Below are positions 45,975-55,620 of a stretch of 64,000 bases of DNA, one piece after another. The notes beneath the pieces were generated by a model. That model was not told where the DNA came from. It saw only the letters and a list, made by a program, of their open reading frames with translations, and did no database searches. Position numbers and translations under genes: made by a program. Numbering within the stretch: position 1 is the first letter of the stretch; each line of letters opens with the position of its first letter. The stretch is from Bacillota bacterium (GTDB lineage Bacteria; Bacillota; SHA-98; UBA4971): contig JAAYXB010000014.1 in NCBI GenBank assembly GCA_012516125.1, forward strand, positions 1 through 64,000, in the 5' to 3' direction.

Positions 45975-46877
45975 TCAGTTCAACGTCTCCACCCTGGGCT
46001 TTATCTCAAGCCGGCTGATGAGGTCCAGGTAATCCGACGGCGTGAACTCCTCCGGCCGCCGCCCGGTCAGCGCCACGAAAGCGGCGTCCATCACGTTGGT
46101 GGCAAACGACCTCCCCTCGATCTCGGGGGTCGAGGCCACGAGCGTCTTCACGCCTCGCTTTCTGAACGCCTCGACGTCGTCCTTCGTGACGGTGTTCGTT
46201 ATGATAACCTTCCCCGCAAGGTTATCAGGCATGTGCTTCTTGATGAAGTGGCAATCCCCTCCAATGATGTCGGCCCACGCGTAGGCCTTGCCGTATTTTG
46301 GCACCACCTGTTCCTGGCTCGTGCCCGTGGGATAGAGCATCGTGATTGGAAGAAGCCGTATCACCGGCATCAGGACGGTGACCAGCGCCCGGAACGTGGA
46401 AAGCGATCTCAGGAAAATGGGTATGCCAAGCCCGAACGCAAGATCGCCGTACATCATGTTGCAGCCGGACTCGAGAAGCGCAGACGCCATGCCGAACCTG
46501 TCGAGCGCGCATACGATGAGAGCGTTTTTCCCGGCAAGGGGCATCTTCATTTCATCACGAATATACTCGACAGCCCTGCGCTCGATTACGCCCTTCAGCA
46601 TGCTCCCATCGGCGATGGGGGTTTTCCGGGCCGCCTGCGCTATCGGGATGGCGTCGCGCAGCATGTACCGTTTCCTGCCCACGTAAAACCAGAGGTCCGT
46701 GCCCCCCATGCCGAAGGCGTCCACTTTGCCGTCGAGGCTTCGGATGAGCTCGATGGCCTTACCGATGTCCCCGTCGGTCCCCCGCCTCTCGAGCAGTATT
46801 TCCTCACCCAGCAGCGTGATGGTGGCCTTGTGGTCGCGCCTGGATGAGCCCAGGCTCACGCTGACGACGTGCTTCAT
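45975..46877 (-). CDS. Protein annotated in relatives as quinate 5-dehydrogenase-like
   Basis: The 300-residue protein opens MKHVVSVSLGSSRRDHKATI and contains GKVDAFGMGGTDLWFYVGRKRY, KNALIVCALDRFGMASALLE and VVPKYGKAYAWADIIGGDCHF. I recall close homologues in anaerobic Bacillota named quinate 5-dehydrogenase, but that name is not supported by visible catalytic motifs, and the sequence does not look like the usual shikimate dehydrogenase fold. It is followed by a regulator on the same strand. Treat as a conserved protein of uncertain function. Confidence 0.6.
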   Translation of the reverse strand: MKHVVSVSLGSSRRDHKATITLLGEEILLERRGTDGDIGKAIELIRSLDGKVDAFGMGGTDLWFYVGRKRYMLRDAIPIAQAARKTPIADGSMLKGVIERRAVEYIRDEMKMPLAGKNALIVCALDRFGMASALLESGCNMMYGDLAFGLGIPIFLRSLSTFRALVTVLMPVIRLLPITMLYPTGTSQEQVVPKYGKAYAWADIIGGDCHFIKKHMPDNLAGKVIITNTVTKDDVEAFRKRGVKTLVASTPEIEGRSFATNVMDAAFVALTGRRPEEFTPSDYLDLISRLEIKPRVETLN

Positions 46878-46912
46878 AGAAACCCTCCCCCAATCCCGTT
46901 TGTGCGACGTGG

Positions 46913-47458
46913 TCAGGTCGTTGCTATGCTGCGAAGAATCCTGCGGATTAACTCCGGGTCCACATACCGATCACCCTTAATCGGTGACGTCCCGACCTCG
47001 ATGCCCACCACCCGGTTGCCGAGGATGGACTCCACGAGACCCACTCTCATGTCGGACCCTATGAAAACCACAGCGTCGTAGCTCTTCAGCTTCGTGATTA
47101 TGGCCATGATCTCGTTAAAAACTTCCTGCCCGGACCTCTCTCGTAGATACGCCCACCGTTCCGCATCGTTGAGGAGGAGAACGAAATCGACTCCTTCCTC
47201 CTCTGCTACCTTCCGGATCTCTTCCTTATTGCCAACAGGGAACCCGACGAGGGCGATCCGCGCGCCTTTGCGGACCTCGCCCAGGCTCTCGAGGCGGGAC
47301 ACGAAGGCCCTGTCGATGCCCACCTGGTCTGCGGCCTCCTGCTGTGAAAGCCCCTTCGCGCGGAGATCGAGGATCTTGTCAACTGCCTTGTACACTCGCG
47401 CCCTGTCCACAAGTTTATCACCGATGCGGATGAACTCCAGCCGGATCACCCCCTGCAC
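46913..47458 (-). CDS. Helix-turn-helix regulator with alpha/beta sensor domain
   Basis: The 181-residue protein has an N-terminal winged or simple HTH (KILDLRAKGLSQQEAADQVG, then IDRAFVSRLESLGEV), a linker, and a Rossmann-like domain (ARIALVGFPVGNKEEI, VFIGSDMRVGLVESIL). The family appears in anaerobic Bacillota as a transcriptional regulator of unknown signal. The start is GTG 47458; GTG 47449 is an alternative matching MIRLEF-type starts of relatives. It lies 35 bp upstream of the quinate-dehydrogenase-like gene, which it may control. Confidence 0.7.
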   Translation of the reverse strand: MQGVIRLEFIRIGDKLVDRARVYKAVDKILDLRAKGLSQQEAADQVGIDRAFVSRLESLGEVRKGARIALVGFPVGNKEEIRKVAEEEGVDFVLLLNDAERWAYLRERSGQEVFNEIMAIITKLKSYDAVVFIGSDMRVGLVESILGNRVVGIEVGTSPIKGDRYVDPELIRRILRSIATT

Positions 47459-47529
47459 GCCCCCGGCGCACGTTTGCCGGGCGACTCCGCGCCCGCGGTG
47501 GTGTCAACATTCTTGTGCACATTACCATT

Positions 47530-49995
47530 CTAACAGGACCGGCGGCAAAACGCAAACCCCGCCGGGTCTGGAAGAAGTGAGGCGAGGGCCTCCACCATCT
47601 CCGCCCTCGTCTTCGCGGCGTTTATCCGCACCCGGGCTTGCGCCGCACCAGGCGCTCCACGGACGTACCAGGCCGCGTGTTTCCTCATCTGGAGCACGGC
47701 GCTCCTCTCTCCGAATAGCTCCACCATCATGTCAAGGTGGCGGATGGCCATGGCAACGCGCTCAGCAAGCGACGGTGGCGGCACCTTCTCGCCCGCCGCA
47801 AGGAACGTCGCAACCTCCTTGAAGATCCAGGGGTTGCCAAGCGCCGCCCTGCCTATCATGACGGCGTCGCAGCCTGTCTCCGCCAGCATGCGCGCGGCGT
47901 CCTCGGCCGAGCGCACGTCGCCGTTGCCGATAACGGGGATTCCGACGGCCTCCTTCACGTCCCTGATGATGCTCCAGTCGGCCGCGCCCGAATAGAACTG
48001 ATCACGGGTGCGCCCATGGACCGCGACCGCTGCCGCGCCTGCCGCCTCCACCGCCAGCGCAAGCTCCACGGCGTTGATATGCTCTCCGTCCCAGCCCTTC
48101 CTCATCTTCACGGTCACGGGTACCTTCGAGGCGGCGACGACGGCCGCAACAATATCCCGGGCGAGGGGCACGTCCCGCATGAGCGCCGCGCCCTCGCCGT
48201 TCTTGACTATCTTCGGCGTCGGACACCCCATGTTGATGTCGATGATGTCGGGACGCGCCCGCTCCTGGACGATCCTGGCCGCCTTCGCCATGCTGTCGGG
48301 GTCGCTTCCGAAGATCTGAACCGCTATAGGCCTCTCCTGCTCCGAGATCCGGAGCATCTCGAAAGTCCTCTCATTGCGGAAGATGAGCGCCTTGTCGGAA
48401 ATCATCTCTGTATACACGAGGGCGCAGCCCATCTCCTTTGCAAGCAGCCGGTAAACGAGGTCCGTCACCCCGGCCATGGGGGCGAGCACTACCGGAACCG
48501 ACAGCTCCACGTTGCCGATGAATATCTTGCGAGGGCGCGATGAGGGCTGGCGCGCTCCCTCGCCTGCCCATCCCCGTCCCGATCCCGACGTACTGGCATC
48601 ACCGTCACCATCATCATGACCATCGTCACCGTAGCTAGTTTCAAGGCTTCCCCCGTGGCCGATCTGGTTGCTGCAAGCTTCAACAGAATTGCTGCCGCAG
48701 TCCCGCTTGTGGTCACTTCTGGGAATGCCCGAGGCATAGTCGCCGATACTGCCGACGCTACCGTCGCCGCCGTCACCACCGCTGTCACTCTCGCTACTCT
48801 GGAGTCTCCGTACAACCTCGTTATCGCCGGGACCACCCTTAACACAGGCACCCCAAGGGCCGGTATCGTTCGCACCAGCCATACCAACAGCACCAGCACC
48901 GACCCCGGCTGGCCTGACTGGCCTGTTGAGGATGTCCTCGATCCCCCGGAGCAAATCCGAGAGCCCCCACCGCTCCGCCGCGGAGATCAATATGGCGCCG
49001 GGATGCTCAATGCGGAGGCGCTCTCTTTCGAGTTCACCCGGGACGAGATCGATCTTGTTAAGCACGGTAAGGGTGGGCTTATCCTGGAGGCCCAGGTCGG
49101 CAAGGACCGCGTTCACCGCCGCGCACTGCTCGTCCTTGCCCGGATGGCTTGCGTCAACTATGTGGCAAATGAGGTCGGCTTGGGCAACCTCCTCCAGGGT
49201 TGCGCGAAACGCCGCCACAAGCTCATGGGGCAACTTGCGGATGAACCCGACGGTGTCCGCGAGGAGCACGACTCCTCCTCCCGGAAGGCGACACCTGCGT
49301 ATCGTAGGGTCGAGGGTGGCGAAGAGCTTGTCCTCGACCAGTACCTGGGACTCTGTGAGGGCGTTGAACAGCGTGGACTTGCCTGCGTTGGTGTAGCCGA
49401 CGAGCGATACCACAGGTATGCCGGCCTCCTTGCGGCGGGACCGTTGCAGCCCGCGCCTCCTCGCTATCTCGGCAAGCTCGCTGCGGAGAGCCGCGATGCG
49501 CTTTCGGATCCGGCGCCTGTCCGTCTCCAGCTTGGTTTCGCCAGGCCCGCGCGTGCCGATGCCGCCCCCGAGGCGGGAGAGGGCGGTGCCTTTGCCTACG
49601 AGCCTCGGGAGCAGGTACGAGAGCTGGGCAAGCTCCACCTGTATCTTGCCTTCCTTGCTGGCGGCCCTGGAGGCGAAGATATCGAGGATGAGCCAGGTCC
49701 TGTCGATCACCTTGACGCCTATGATCTCCTCAAGGTTGCGCTGCTGGGCCGGGCTCAGCTCGTCATCGAAGATCACGAGGTCTGCATGGGACACCGTCGC
49801 GAGCGCCGCGAGCTCCCGGGCCTTGCCTTCCCCGATGTACGTGGCCGGGTCCGGCCGCGCCCGCTTCTGGACTACCCTCCCGATTACCTCGGCGCCGGCA
49901 GTGGCCGCGAGCTGGCCGAGTTCATCGAGGGAGTCCTCAGTCTCCCACAGTAGCGTGCCGGGCAGCTCAAGCCCAACGGTTATAGCTCTCTCCAT
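47530..49995 (-). CDS. HflX GTPase fused to a DusB-type tRNA-dihydrouridine synthase
   Basis: This 821-residue frame joins two normally separate proteins. Residues ~1-370 are HflX: a glutamine/arginine-rich N-terminal domain ([19 protein letters not shown]), the G1 loop [10 protein letters not shown]3 DTVGF and NKID, a ribosome-splitting GTPase. Residues ~490-821 are a DUS enzyme: [48 protein letters not shown] and [11 protein letters not shown]. They are joined by ~120 residues of Ser/Gly/Asp-rich linker ([14 protein letters not shown]). No stop interrupts the frame. If real, one polypeptide couples ribosome rescue with tRNA D-loop modification. An internal start cannot be excluded. Confidence 0.85.
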   Translation of the reverse strand: MERAITVGLELPGTLLWETEDSLDELGQLAATAGAEVIGRVVQKRARPDPATYIGEGKARELAALATVSHADLVIFDDELSPAQQRNLEEIIGVKVIDRTWLILDIFASRAASKEGKIQVELAQLSYLLPRLVGKGTALSRLGGGIGTRGPGETKLETDRRRIRKRIAALRSELAEIARRRGLQRSRRKEAGIPVVSLVGYTNAGKSTLFNALTESQVLVEDKLFATLDPTIRRCRLPGGGVVLLADTVGFIRKLPHELVAAFRATLEEVAQADLICHIVDASHPGKDEQCAAVNAVLADLGLQDKPTLTVLNKIDLVPGELERERLRIEHPGAILISAAERWGLSDLLRGIEDILNRPVRPAGVGAGAVGMAGANDTGPWGACVKGGPGDNEVVRRLQSSESDSGGDGGDGSVGSIGDYASGIPRSDHKRDCGSNSVEACSNQIGHGGSLETSYGDDGHDDGDGDASTSGSGRGWAGEGARQPSSRPRKIFIGNVELSVPVVLAPMAGVTDLVYRLLAKEMGCALVYTEMISDKALIFRNERTFEMLRISEQERPIAVQIFGSDPDSMAKAARIVQERARPDIIDINMGCPTPKIVKNGEGAALMRDVPLARDIVAAVVAASKVPVTVKMRKGWDGEHINAVELALAVEAAGAAAVAVHGRTRDQFYSGAADWSIIRDVKEAVGIPVIGNGDVRSAEDAARMLAETGCDAVMIGRAALGNPWIFKEVATFLAAGEKVPPPSLAERVAMAIRHLDMMVELFGERSAVLQMRKHAAWYVRGAPGAAQARVRINAAKTRAEMVEALASLLPDPAGFAFCRRSC

Positions 49996-50022
49996 CGAAC
50001 CCTTCAGGTCATGATCACTCCC

Positions 50023-50814
50023 CTAGTCTCCGGACTCCTGTGCCCGCGCGTTCCTTTCGAAGAGGATGCGCAGCCCTTCCAGCGTGAGGTCAGGATCAAG
50101 CACGTCTATCTCGGATGAGTCCTCCGCGATGAGCGGCGCAAAGCCGCCCGTGGCGATCACCCGGGGGCTTGAGCCCATCTCGCGCTTCATTCTTCTCACT
50201 ATCTCGTCCACCAGCCCGACCGTCCCGTAGATGATCCCCGCCTGCATGCTCGCGACCGTGCTGCGCCCGATGATGCTCCTGGGTTTCACAAGCTCGACGC
50301 GGGGGAGCTTAGCAGCCCGCGCGAACAGAGCCTCGCTGGAGATGCCGATGCCGGGCGCGATGGCACCACCCAGGTACTCGCCGGATGCGGATATGGCGCA
50401 GAACGTCGTGGCGGTACCGAAGTCCACTACGATCACAGGCCCGCCGTACTTTTCATAAGCCGCCACGGCATTCACGATGCGGTCGGCGCCGACCTCTTTG
50501 GGATTCTCGTAGCGAATGACCATGCCGGTCCTGACCCCCGGCTCGACGACGACAGGTTCACAGTGGAAGTAGCGCCTCGCGAGGTCCTCGAAGGTGCTGA
50601 TGACAGGCGGTACCACGCACGAGATCGCAACGCCGCTTACGTTGGCGAAGTCAAGCCCGTGATACGAGAAAAGGTCACGGATGACCATGGCGTACTCGTC
50701 TGCCGTCTTCTGTCGGTCAGTCGCCATGCGACAGCTTGCCACGAGGCGCGTGCCCTCGTAAACGCCCAGAACAATGTTGGTGTTGCCGATGTCAAGTACG
50801 AGAATCATCCCCAT
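50023..50814 (-). CDS. coaX: Type III pantothenate kinase
   Basis: The 263-residue kinase makes 4'-phosphopantothenate in CoA synthesis. Hallmarks of the CoaX family (ASKHA fold) are [64 protein letters not shown] and [16 protein letters not shown], all present in order. The start is ATG 50814 with AAGGAGG upstream; the ATG two codons later is an alternative. In B. subtilis coaX also lies near dusB and lysS. Confidence 0.97.
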   Translation of the reverse strand: MGMILVLDIGNTNIVLGVYEGTRLVASCRMATDRQKTADEYAMVIRDLFSYHGLDFANVSGVAISCVVPPVISTFEDLARRYFHCEPVVVEPGVRTGMVIRYENPKEVGADRIVNAVAAYEKYGGPVIVVDFGTATTFCAISASGEYLGGAIAPGIGISSEALFARAAKLPRVELVKPRSIIGRSTVASMQAGIIYGTVGLVDEIVRRMKREMGSSPRVIATGGFAPLIAEDSSEIDVLDPDLTLEGLRILFERNARAQESGD

Positions 50815-50887
50815 TGTTGTCCTCCTTCCACCTCTCCCGCAGATCCGATCCGCGCCCAGGATGTTACGGTCGTCTGTCGCGCCAGGC

Positions 50888-51175
50888 TCATCCTACCAGC
50901 TTCGCGATGGCCTGCACCAGGATGAACGCCCCCATCCCGATGAAAAGGATACCGGCTGCGATTTGAAGGTATTCCGCCGGGAGGAACTTCGAGACCACGC
51001 CTCCGAAGAGCGCGCCGATGAGACTTACGCTGGACAGCGCAAGCGAGGCGCCGAGGAACACAGGGATAACCAGGCGATGCTGGGCTACGAGCGTAAACAC
51101 CGCAAGCTGCGTCTTGTCACCCATCTCAGCCAGGAAGAGGGTGGTGAAGGTCAGTGCAAAGAGCTTCCAGTCCAT
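50888..51175 (-). CDS. Half-size GDT1/UPF0016 family membrane protein
   Basis: The 95-residue protein has the family motif [14 protein letters not shown] (E-x-G-D-[KR]-T) and three hydrophobic helices. Members such as MneA and TMEM165 transport manganese or calcium. Typical proteins have two such repeats of about 100 residues; only one is present here, so it would have to act as an oligomer. ATG 51175 is preceded by AAGGAGG at 12 bp; the longer frame to 51751 is a shadow of the MFS gene. Confidence 0.85.
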   Translation of the reverse strand: MDWKLFALTFTTLFLAEMGDKTQLAVFTLVAQHRLVIPVFLGASLALSSVSLIGALFGGVVSKFLPAEYLQIAAGILFIGMGAFILVQAIAKLVG

Positions 51176-51272
51176 GTCTCGTCGCGTCCTCCTTGGGCAA
51201 CTCTCAACTTTTCTTCCGCTTCTTCTACGTGCCTGCAAGGATATCCTTCCGCGAGGTCGAATATGATGATTC

Positions 51273-52589
51273 ATGCGTAAACGTCTCGAGCTTGCCGCAG
51301 TGACATCCGGCCACTTTGTGAATGACCTGTACGCAGCCTTCCTCACGCCGCTCCTGCCGATGCTCGTGGCGAAATTCGACATGTCGCTGGCAATGGCAGG
51401 GCTGCTCTCGGCGGTGTACGCGACCACATCGTCCATGGTGCAGCCTCTCGTTGGACACCTCGCAGACACGTCCGGCAGCAGAGCGTTCATCGTGCTGGGA
51501 CCGGTCATCACCGCCACAGCTATGTGCATGATCGGCCTCGCCGGAAGCCAGGCGCTCCTTGTAGCCCTGCTCATTATCGGGGGAATCGGATCCGGCATGT
51601 TCCATCCCCAGGGCGCCGCCATGGCCGGGTCGATCGACCAGGCCCGCAAGGGATTCATGCTGTCGGCGTTCACGACGGCGGGGGAGATCGGATACGCTCT
51701 CGGGCCGCTCGTAGTGCTGTCCGTCGTCAGCACGTTGGGGATCCGCCACACCTACGTCACGGTGCTCCCGGGCATCCTTGTCTCGTTGTTCATCTATCGT
51801 TTCGCGCCCCGGGTCCACGCAGGCCGCCCTGGGGCGAAAGCCTGCGGCTCCAGGGGCAGGGGCTTCAGCCATGGCGGTAGGAGCAGCTCCGGCCGTCGTA
51901 ACGGCAACGGGGACGGCGACGACACTGGTAATGGCAAAGGAGGCGCCATGCATAGCCGCCCCAACAACGGCGGCGCTCCGAGTAGGAGACGTGGCGAGTG
52001 GGTGCCGGTGGGAGCGCTTGCGATGCTGTGGGTGATCGCTGCGGTGCGCCTCTCCGTCTCCATGAGCTTCACAACGTTCCTGCCCATCTACCTCAAAGAG
52101 ATGGGCCTGCCGCTCATGGCGTACGGGTCGGTGGCATCGATGTTCATGTTTGCCGGGACGGTTGGGATCATGGTGGCGGGGCCGATCGCCGACAGGGTCG
52201 GGCCGTTCAAGCTCATGGTGGTCGCCTTGCTGGCGCCCATCCCGCTCCTCCTCGGGTTTCTGCACATGAAGGGCCTCGTCTCGTATGCGCTTCTCGCCGC
52301 AGCCGGGGTCATCCTCTACGCGCCTATGCCGGTCATCACGATGACCGCCCAGAATCTCGCCCCGGCCAGGGCAGGCACCGTCTCGGCTTTCATGATGGGT
52401 GTCGCATGGGGAGCCGGATCGCTCGGAGTGGCAGGCGTCGGGGTCATAGCCGATGGGCTCGGCATCCGGATGGCGCTCACTCTGCTCCTTGGGACGCTTG
52501 TGGTGGCCGCGGCGCTTACTTACGCCCTGGAAATGCGGGTGCGCCACGTGCCTTCCTTGTTAGCAACTCGCGAACCCATCTGCCGATAG
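51273..52589 (+). CDS. MFS transporter, fosmidomycin-resistance-like
   Basis: The 438-residue transporter opens KRLELAAVTSGHFVNDLYAAFLTPLLP, the Fsr-group signature, then VGHLADTSGSRAFIV and GSGMFHPQGAAMAGSI. The central cytoplasmic loop is enlarged by ~55 residues of Gly/Ser/Arg/Asn (NGNGDGDDTGNGKGG). Members export small drugs or metabolites. The 3' end overlaps the convergent DUF501 gene by 74 bp. The ribosome binding site is weak. Confidence 0.88.
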   Translation: MRKRLELAAVTSGHFVNDLYAAFLTPLLPMLVAKFDMSLAMAGLLSAVYATTSSMVQPLVGHLADTSGSRAFIVLGPVITATAMCMIGLAGSQALLVALLIIGGIGSGMFHPQGAAMAGSIDQARKGFMLSAFTTAGEIGYALGPLVVLSVVSTLGIRHTYVTVLPGILVSLFIYRFAPRVHAGRPGAKACGSRGRGFSHGGRSSSGRRNGNGDGDDTGNGKGGAMHSRPNNGGAPSRRRGEWVPVGALAMLWVIAAVRLSVSMSFTTFLPIYLKEMGLPLMAYGSVASMFMFAGTVGIMVAGPIADRVGPFKLMVVALLAPIPLLLGFLHMKGLVSYALLAAAGVILYAPMPVITMTAQNLAPARAGTVSAFMMGVAWGAGSLGVAGVGVIADGLGIRMALTLLLGTLVVAAALTYALEMRVRHVPSLLATREPICR

Positions 52590-53097
52590 GGTTCACCCCC
52601 CGAGCCAGGTAGTCGGCGTAGTGGGCGTGGAGGCATTTTATGCCGGCGGCACCGGGCTTCCCGAGCACGCCCCCGATTCCCGAGCGCGCCACCACTTCGT
52701 ACTGGCCCGGGTGCTCTGTGGCGAAATGCGATGCCTCCTCCGGAGACAGGAGCGACACCCGGTAATCTGCATACGACCTCGCTGCTTCCTGATAGGCCTC
52801 AAGAGCTGCCGGGTCGCCAGCAAGCCTCTCTTGCAGCTTCCTCACATAACCCAGCGCCTCAAGCTCGGATACGGCACGCACGGCACCTGGGCACGTGAGC
52901 CAGAAGACTGTGGGAAACGGCTCCACCTGCGTCTCCCGACCCGTCCCACCTCCCTTGCGGATGACCGGCCTCGTCACGATGGTCTCGGGAAGGCCCAGCG
53001 GGCACCGCGTCGCTACCCGGAGAAAGCCCCTCGGCTTCCTGCCTATTTGCCTTTCCACGATCTCCTCGTCTGTCATGCGCACTGCCCGCTCCATCAC
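52516..53097 (-). CDS. DUF501 family protein
   Basis: The 193-residue DUF501 protein has ERQIGRKPRGFLRVATRCPLG, TVFWLTCPGAVRAVSELE, YEVVARSGIGGVLGKPGAAGIKCLH and ADYLARGVNPIGRWV, matching this uncharacterised bacterial family. The conserved cysteines and histidines (CPLG, TCPG, KCLHAH) suggest a metal site. The start is uncertain among GTG 53097, ATG 53094 and a later ATG (MTDEEI). It overlaps the convergent MFS gene and lies downstream of yabR. Confidence 0.85.
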   Translation of the reverse strand: MMERAVRMTDEEIVERQIGRKPRGFLRVATRCPLGLPETIVTRPVIRKGGGTGRETQVEPFPTVFWLTCPGAVRAVSELEALGYVRKLQERLAGDPAALEAYQEAARSYADYRVSLLSPEEASHFATEHPGQYEVVARSGIGGVLGKPGAAGIKCLHAHYADYLARGVNPIGRWVRELLTRKARGAPAFPGRK

Positions 53098-53210
53098 ATC
53101 GAAAGAGCCGGTCGCATAAGCGCACCGGCCTTTCTCCCACTCCCTCTCGCTTCCGTTTCTCAGCGTGGCGCCGCGGTCCCATCATGTCAACGCGGCCTCT
53201 AAGTCTTCGT

Positions 53211-53618
53211 TTACGCCCCTCCGATTCGGGAGTATCGGGTTCCGCGCCCGCCCCGCTTGGACTCCTGGCTCCTCTTAAGGTCTGATAGCCGCTCGTCGCT
53301 GTCTTTCAGGAACTTCGAGAGCTTCTCCTCGAAGGACTGCCGCGCGGCCGCGCTCATCCTTCTGCCCCGACCGGGCTGATAATTCGGATCAGCCTGCTTG
53401 ATGGACAACCCGATCCTGCCGTTTTCAACGGCCAGGACCTTCACTTTCACGATATCGTTTTCTTTCAAGTAGTCTTTTATGTCTCGTACGTACGTATCGG
53501 CAACTTCGGAAATGTGAACCAGTCCGGTCTGACCCCCGGCCAGTTCGACGAAGGCCCCGAAGTGCGTGATGCCGGTCACGCGGCCCTCGACGATGCTCCC
53601 TACCTCGAGCGACGGCAT
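53211..53618 (-). CDS. yabR: S1-domain RNA-binding protein YabR
   Basis: The 135-residue protein has one S1 domain at residues ~5-75 (VGSIVEGRVTGITHFGAFVEL, GLVHISEV, VKVKVLAVENGRIGLSIKQ) and a charged C-terminal tail with predicted coiled coil. S1 proteins of this type bind RNA or ribosomes. The downstream order divIC-yabR is conserved in Bacillota. Start M at 53618 precedes PSLEVG and has GGGGGAG upstream; a longer start at 53663 is possible. Confidence 0.9.
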   Translation of the reverse strand: MPSLEVGSIVEGRVTGITHFGAFVELAGGQTGLVHISEVADTYVRDIKDYLKENDIVKVKVLAVENGRIGLSIKQADPNYQPGRGRRMSAAARQSFEEKLSKFLKDSDERLSDLKRSQESKRGGRGTRYSRIGGA

Positions 53619-53976
53619 ACCTGGTGAACTCCCCCTCATGTGTTCCTGGTCAGCGCAAAACATTACCCAGATTTTAGTCCATTATACTTCGTCAGCCCGC
53701 GCTGTGTCAATCCAAAGCAAGCTGCGGACCCGTGCCCACCCATTTCATCCAGCGAACGACCGTGCAGGACATCAGATCAGCATCTGGCGTGCCTCATGCA
53801 TTCTATGCGCCCGTCCGGCCTCGGGTGCAGGCGACCCGAGCCATTTCCGGCAGCCGTGCCCGAACAGGCTGTCCTGCCCGCATGCACCTCGCGCCCGGGA
53901 CCACCTGCGGCCCAGCGTTGTCCGCGCAACGCCCCGCCGTCCGGGGCCCGCACACGGCACGCACGCCCTGTAGTGT
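53619..53976. other. Intergenic stretch between yabR and divIC
   Basis: No gene or clear signal. The short frames have no family resemblance. Confidence 0.35.
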
Positions 53977-54360
53977 CTAGTCGCGAATGCTCGCAGGGTC
54001 AACTCCCGCTCTTTTCGTGACACCCGGCGGTGCGTCGGGATTGCGCGGTTCAGCCACTATGAACGGCACCTCGCCGGGCTTCACGAGGCCCAGCTCTTCA
54101 CGGGCCACCTTCTCAACATATTCGTCACTGGACAGGTATTCTATTTGCTTGCGCAGCTCCTCGCACCTGGCTTCCCAGACCCCGATCTCCCTCTCGACCA
54201 CGGAGATCTGGTAGTTCACCCGCACAAGCTCGAGATAGCCTCTCAGGTACAGGAACGCCACGCCGAACATGAAGAGGCCAACTAGCACCCGCCGGACCGG
54301 CTTCCACGGTGACTGGCTTGTCTTGTCTCTTGTGGCCAGAGCGACCACCTTAGCGACCAC
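53977..54360 (-). CDS. divIC: Septum formation initiator, DivIC/FtsB family
   Basis: The 127-residue bitopic membrane protein has a cytoplasmic N-terminus, one helix (VLVGLFMFGVAFLYLRGY) and a coiled coil (residues ~55-90: ISVVEREIGVWEARCEELRKQIEYL). The C-terminal SSDEYVEKVAREELGLVKPG is the family hallmark. It acts with DivIB and FtsL at the division septum. Position between yabQ and yabR is conserved in spore-formers. Confidence 0.93.
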   Translation of the reverse strand: MVAKVVALATRDKTSQSPWKPVRRVLVGLFMFGVAFLYLRGYLELVRVNYQISVVEREIGVWEARCEELRKQIEYLSSDEYVEKVAREELGLVKPGEVPFIVAEPRNPDAPPGVTKRAGVDPASIRD

Positions 54361-54500
54361 CTTCGCTTCTTGTGCCCGCTGTCTTGAAGCTGCGATATCT
54401 CTTGAACTTTCTCATGTTTATTCGACGTCGCCCCCGGAAATCCCTTCTGGGGCCTTCACGTGAAGCGCGATCTTCACGGTCAGGCACGCAGGCACGACCG

Positions 54501-55001
54501 CTACCCTTTCCTCCGTGGGTGGAGCAGCCTGAGCGGACCGCAAACCAGCCCCGCTTCCGGTCCCGTCCTGCGGACCGCGGCCACCCTCCGCCGCGCCCGC
54601 GCGGCGGTTTTCCGCACTCTTGCCGCGGCCCTGCGCAACCTGAAGGACGCCTCGCGCACTCCCAACCTGGCCCGCGTTCTCGCCCGGCGGCATGCCTCGA
54701 CCACTGACACAGCGCCCCCTATCACCCGCCGCCCCAGGACTGCTCTGTACCCGGCGAAACCCGCGCCAAACCCGAGAAACATGAAAAACCTCACCTCGCC
54801 CCAGCAGGTGGCGAGGAGGAACGTGAACGCGACCGTCGTGGCAAAGAGCGAAAACAAGATGTCCCCCACGGCCGTAGCGACCGGTCCGAGCCCCAGCACG
54901 GACCTGGCGACGCGGTACAGGTCGAAGAACACGCCGACGATGACGCCTGTCAGCACTGTCACCAGTAGCGTAAACGCCTGGGACTCGACCGGTTCGATCA
55001 C
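54501..55001 (-). CDS. yabQ: Spore cortex biosynthesis protein YabQ
   Basis: The 166-residue protein has four hydrophobic helices in its N-terminal 100 residues (FTLLVTVLTGVIVGVFFDLYR and VRFFMFLGFGAGFAGYRAVLG), the GVxxGxxxDLYR YabQ motif, and a basic Arg/Ala-rich tail that is longer than usual. YabQ is needed for cortex formation during sporulation. GTG 55001 overlaps the yabP stop (GTGA). Confidence 0.9.
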   Translation of the reverse strand: MIEPVESQAFTLLVTVLTGVIVGVFFDLYRVARSVLGLGPVATAVGDILFSLFATTVAFTFLLATCWGEVRFFMFLGFGAGFAGYRAVLGRRVIGGAVSVVEACRRARTRARLGVREASFRLRRAAARVRKTAARARRRVAAVRRTGPEAGLVCGPLRLLHPRRKG

Positions 55002-55288
55002 TTCAGCAGCCGCCCCAGGAAGCTCCTGGCCTTCTTGCCCATTTCCTCGGCGTACTCCAGGCCGGCCAGGTAGCCCTCGATGGTGAGGTTCCCTTCGTCG
55101 AGGTTGAGCTGCTTGATATGGAACTCCCTGCCCCGCAGCATGAGCATGCCCGCAGTTGTCTCAAGGACGACCTCCTGGTCATCGAAACTCTCCACGTTGT
55201 TGACGCCGTCCACGGTTATCGTCTCGCGCTCGGTGACGATCACCCTGTGCTGCGACGATACGGTTGCCCGTCTCTTCTCGTCAACCAT
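54998..55288 (-). CDS. yabP: Sporulation protein YabP
   Basis: The 96-residue protein has HRVIVTERETITVDGVNNVESFDDQEVVLET and GMLMLRGREFHIKQLNLDEGNLTIEG, the YabP family core. YabP acts in spore envelope assembly in the mother cell. ATG 55288 is chosen because GGAGG lies 8 bp upstream. First gene of yabP-yabQ-divIC-yabR, with yabO missing upstream. Confidence 0.95.
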   Translation of the reverse strand: MVDEKRRATVSSQHRVIVTERETITVDGVNNVESFDDQEVVLETTAGMLMLRGREFHIKQLNLDEGNLTIEGYLAGLEYAEEMGKKARSFLGRLLK

Positions 55289-55556
55289 CCGCCTTCCCTC
55301 CCAGGTCCCGGATGTCGCCGCTAAGTGTGAATTCAATGCTCACCGTCATCTTGCCAGGAGCTGGCGGTGCCGCACGGTGCCGCGCTCCGGGAACGCCCCG
55401 CCGGACATCACGCTTCGACGACATTCAGCTTGCAGGCAGTGGAAAACAGGCTCAGACTTGTCTTGTGAACCCACACTTAGCCCGCGGTCCGTGCCCGCGC
55501 AAGCCGTCGAGCTTCGCTGCGGGCTTCTCCTGATGAATGGTTATGCCAGTCCCCAG

Positions 55557-55587
55557 AAAAAAAGACCTGCCTGCGGATGCAGGCAGG
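55557..55587 (-). terminator. Strong rho-independent terminator downstream of mazG
   Basis: CCTGCCTGC (55587-55579 on the minus strand) and GCAGGCAGG (55574-55566) form a perfect 9-bp stem with loop ATCC, followed by a run of T. It would end the mazG-side transcript before yabP. Confidence 0.92.
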
Positions 55588-55620
55588 ACGTCTTCCCTCT
55601 CGTCAAACAGAGTGGTCTAT

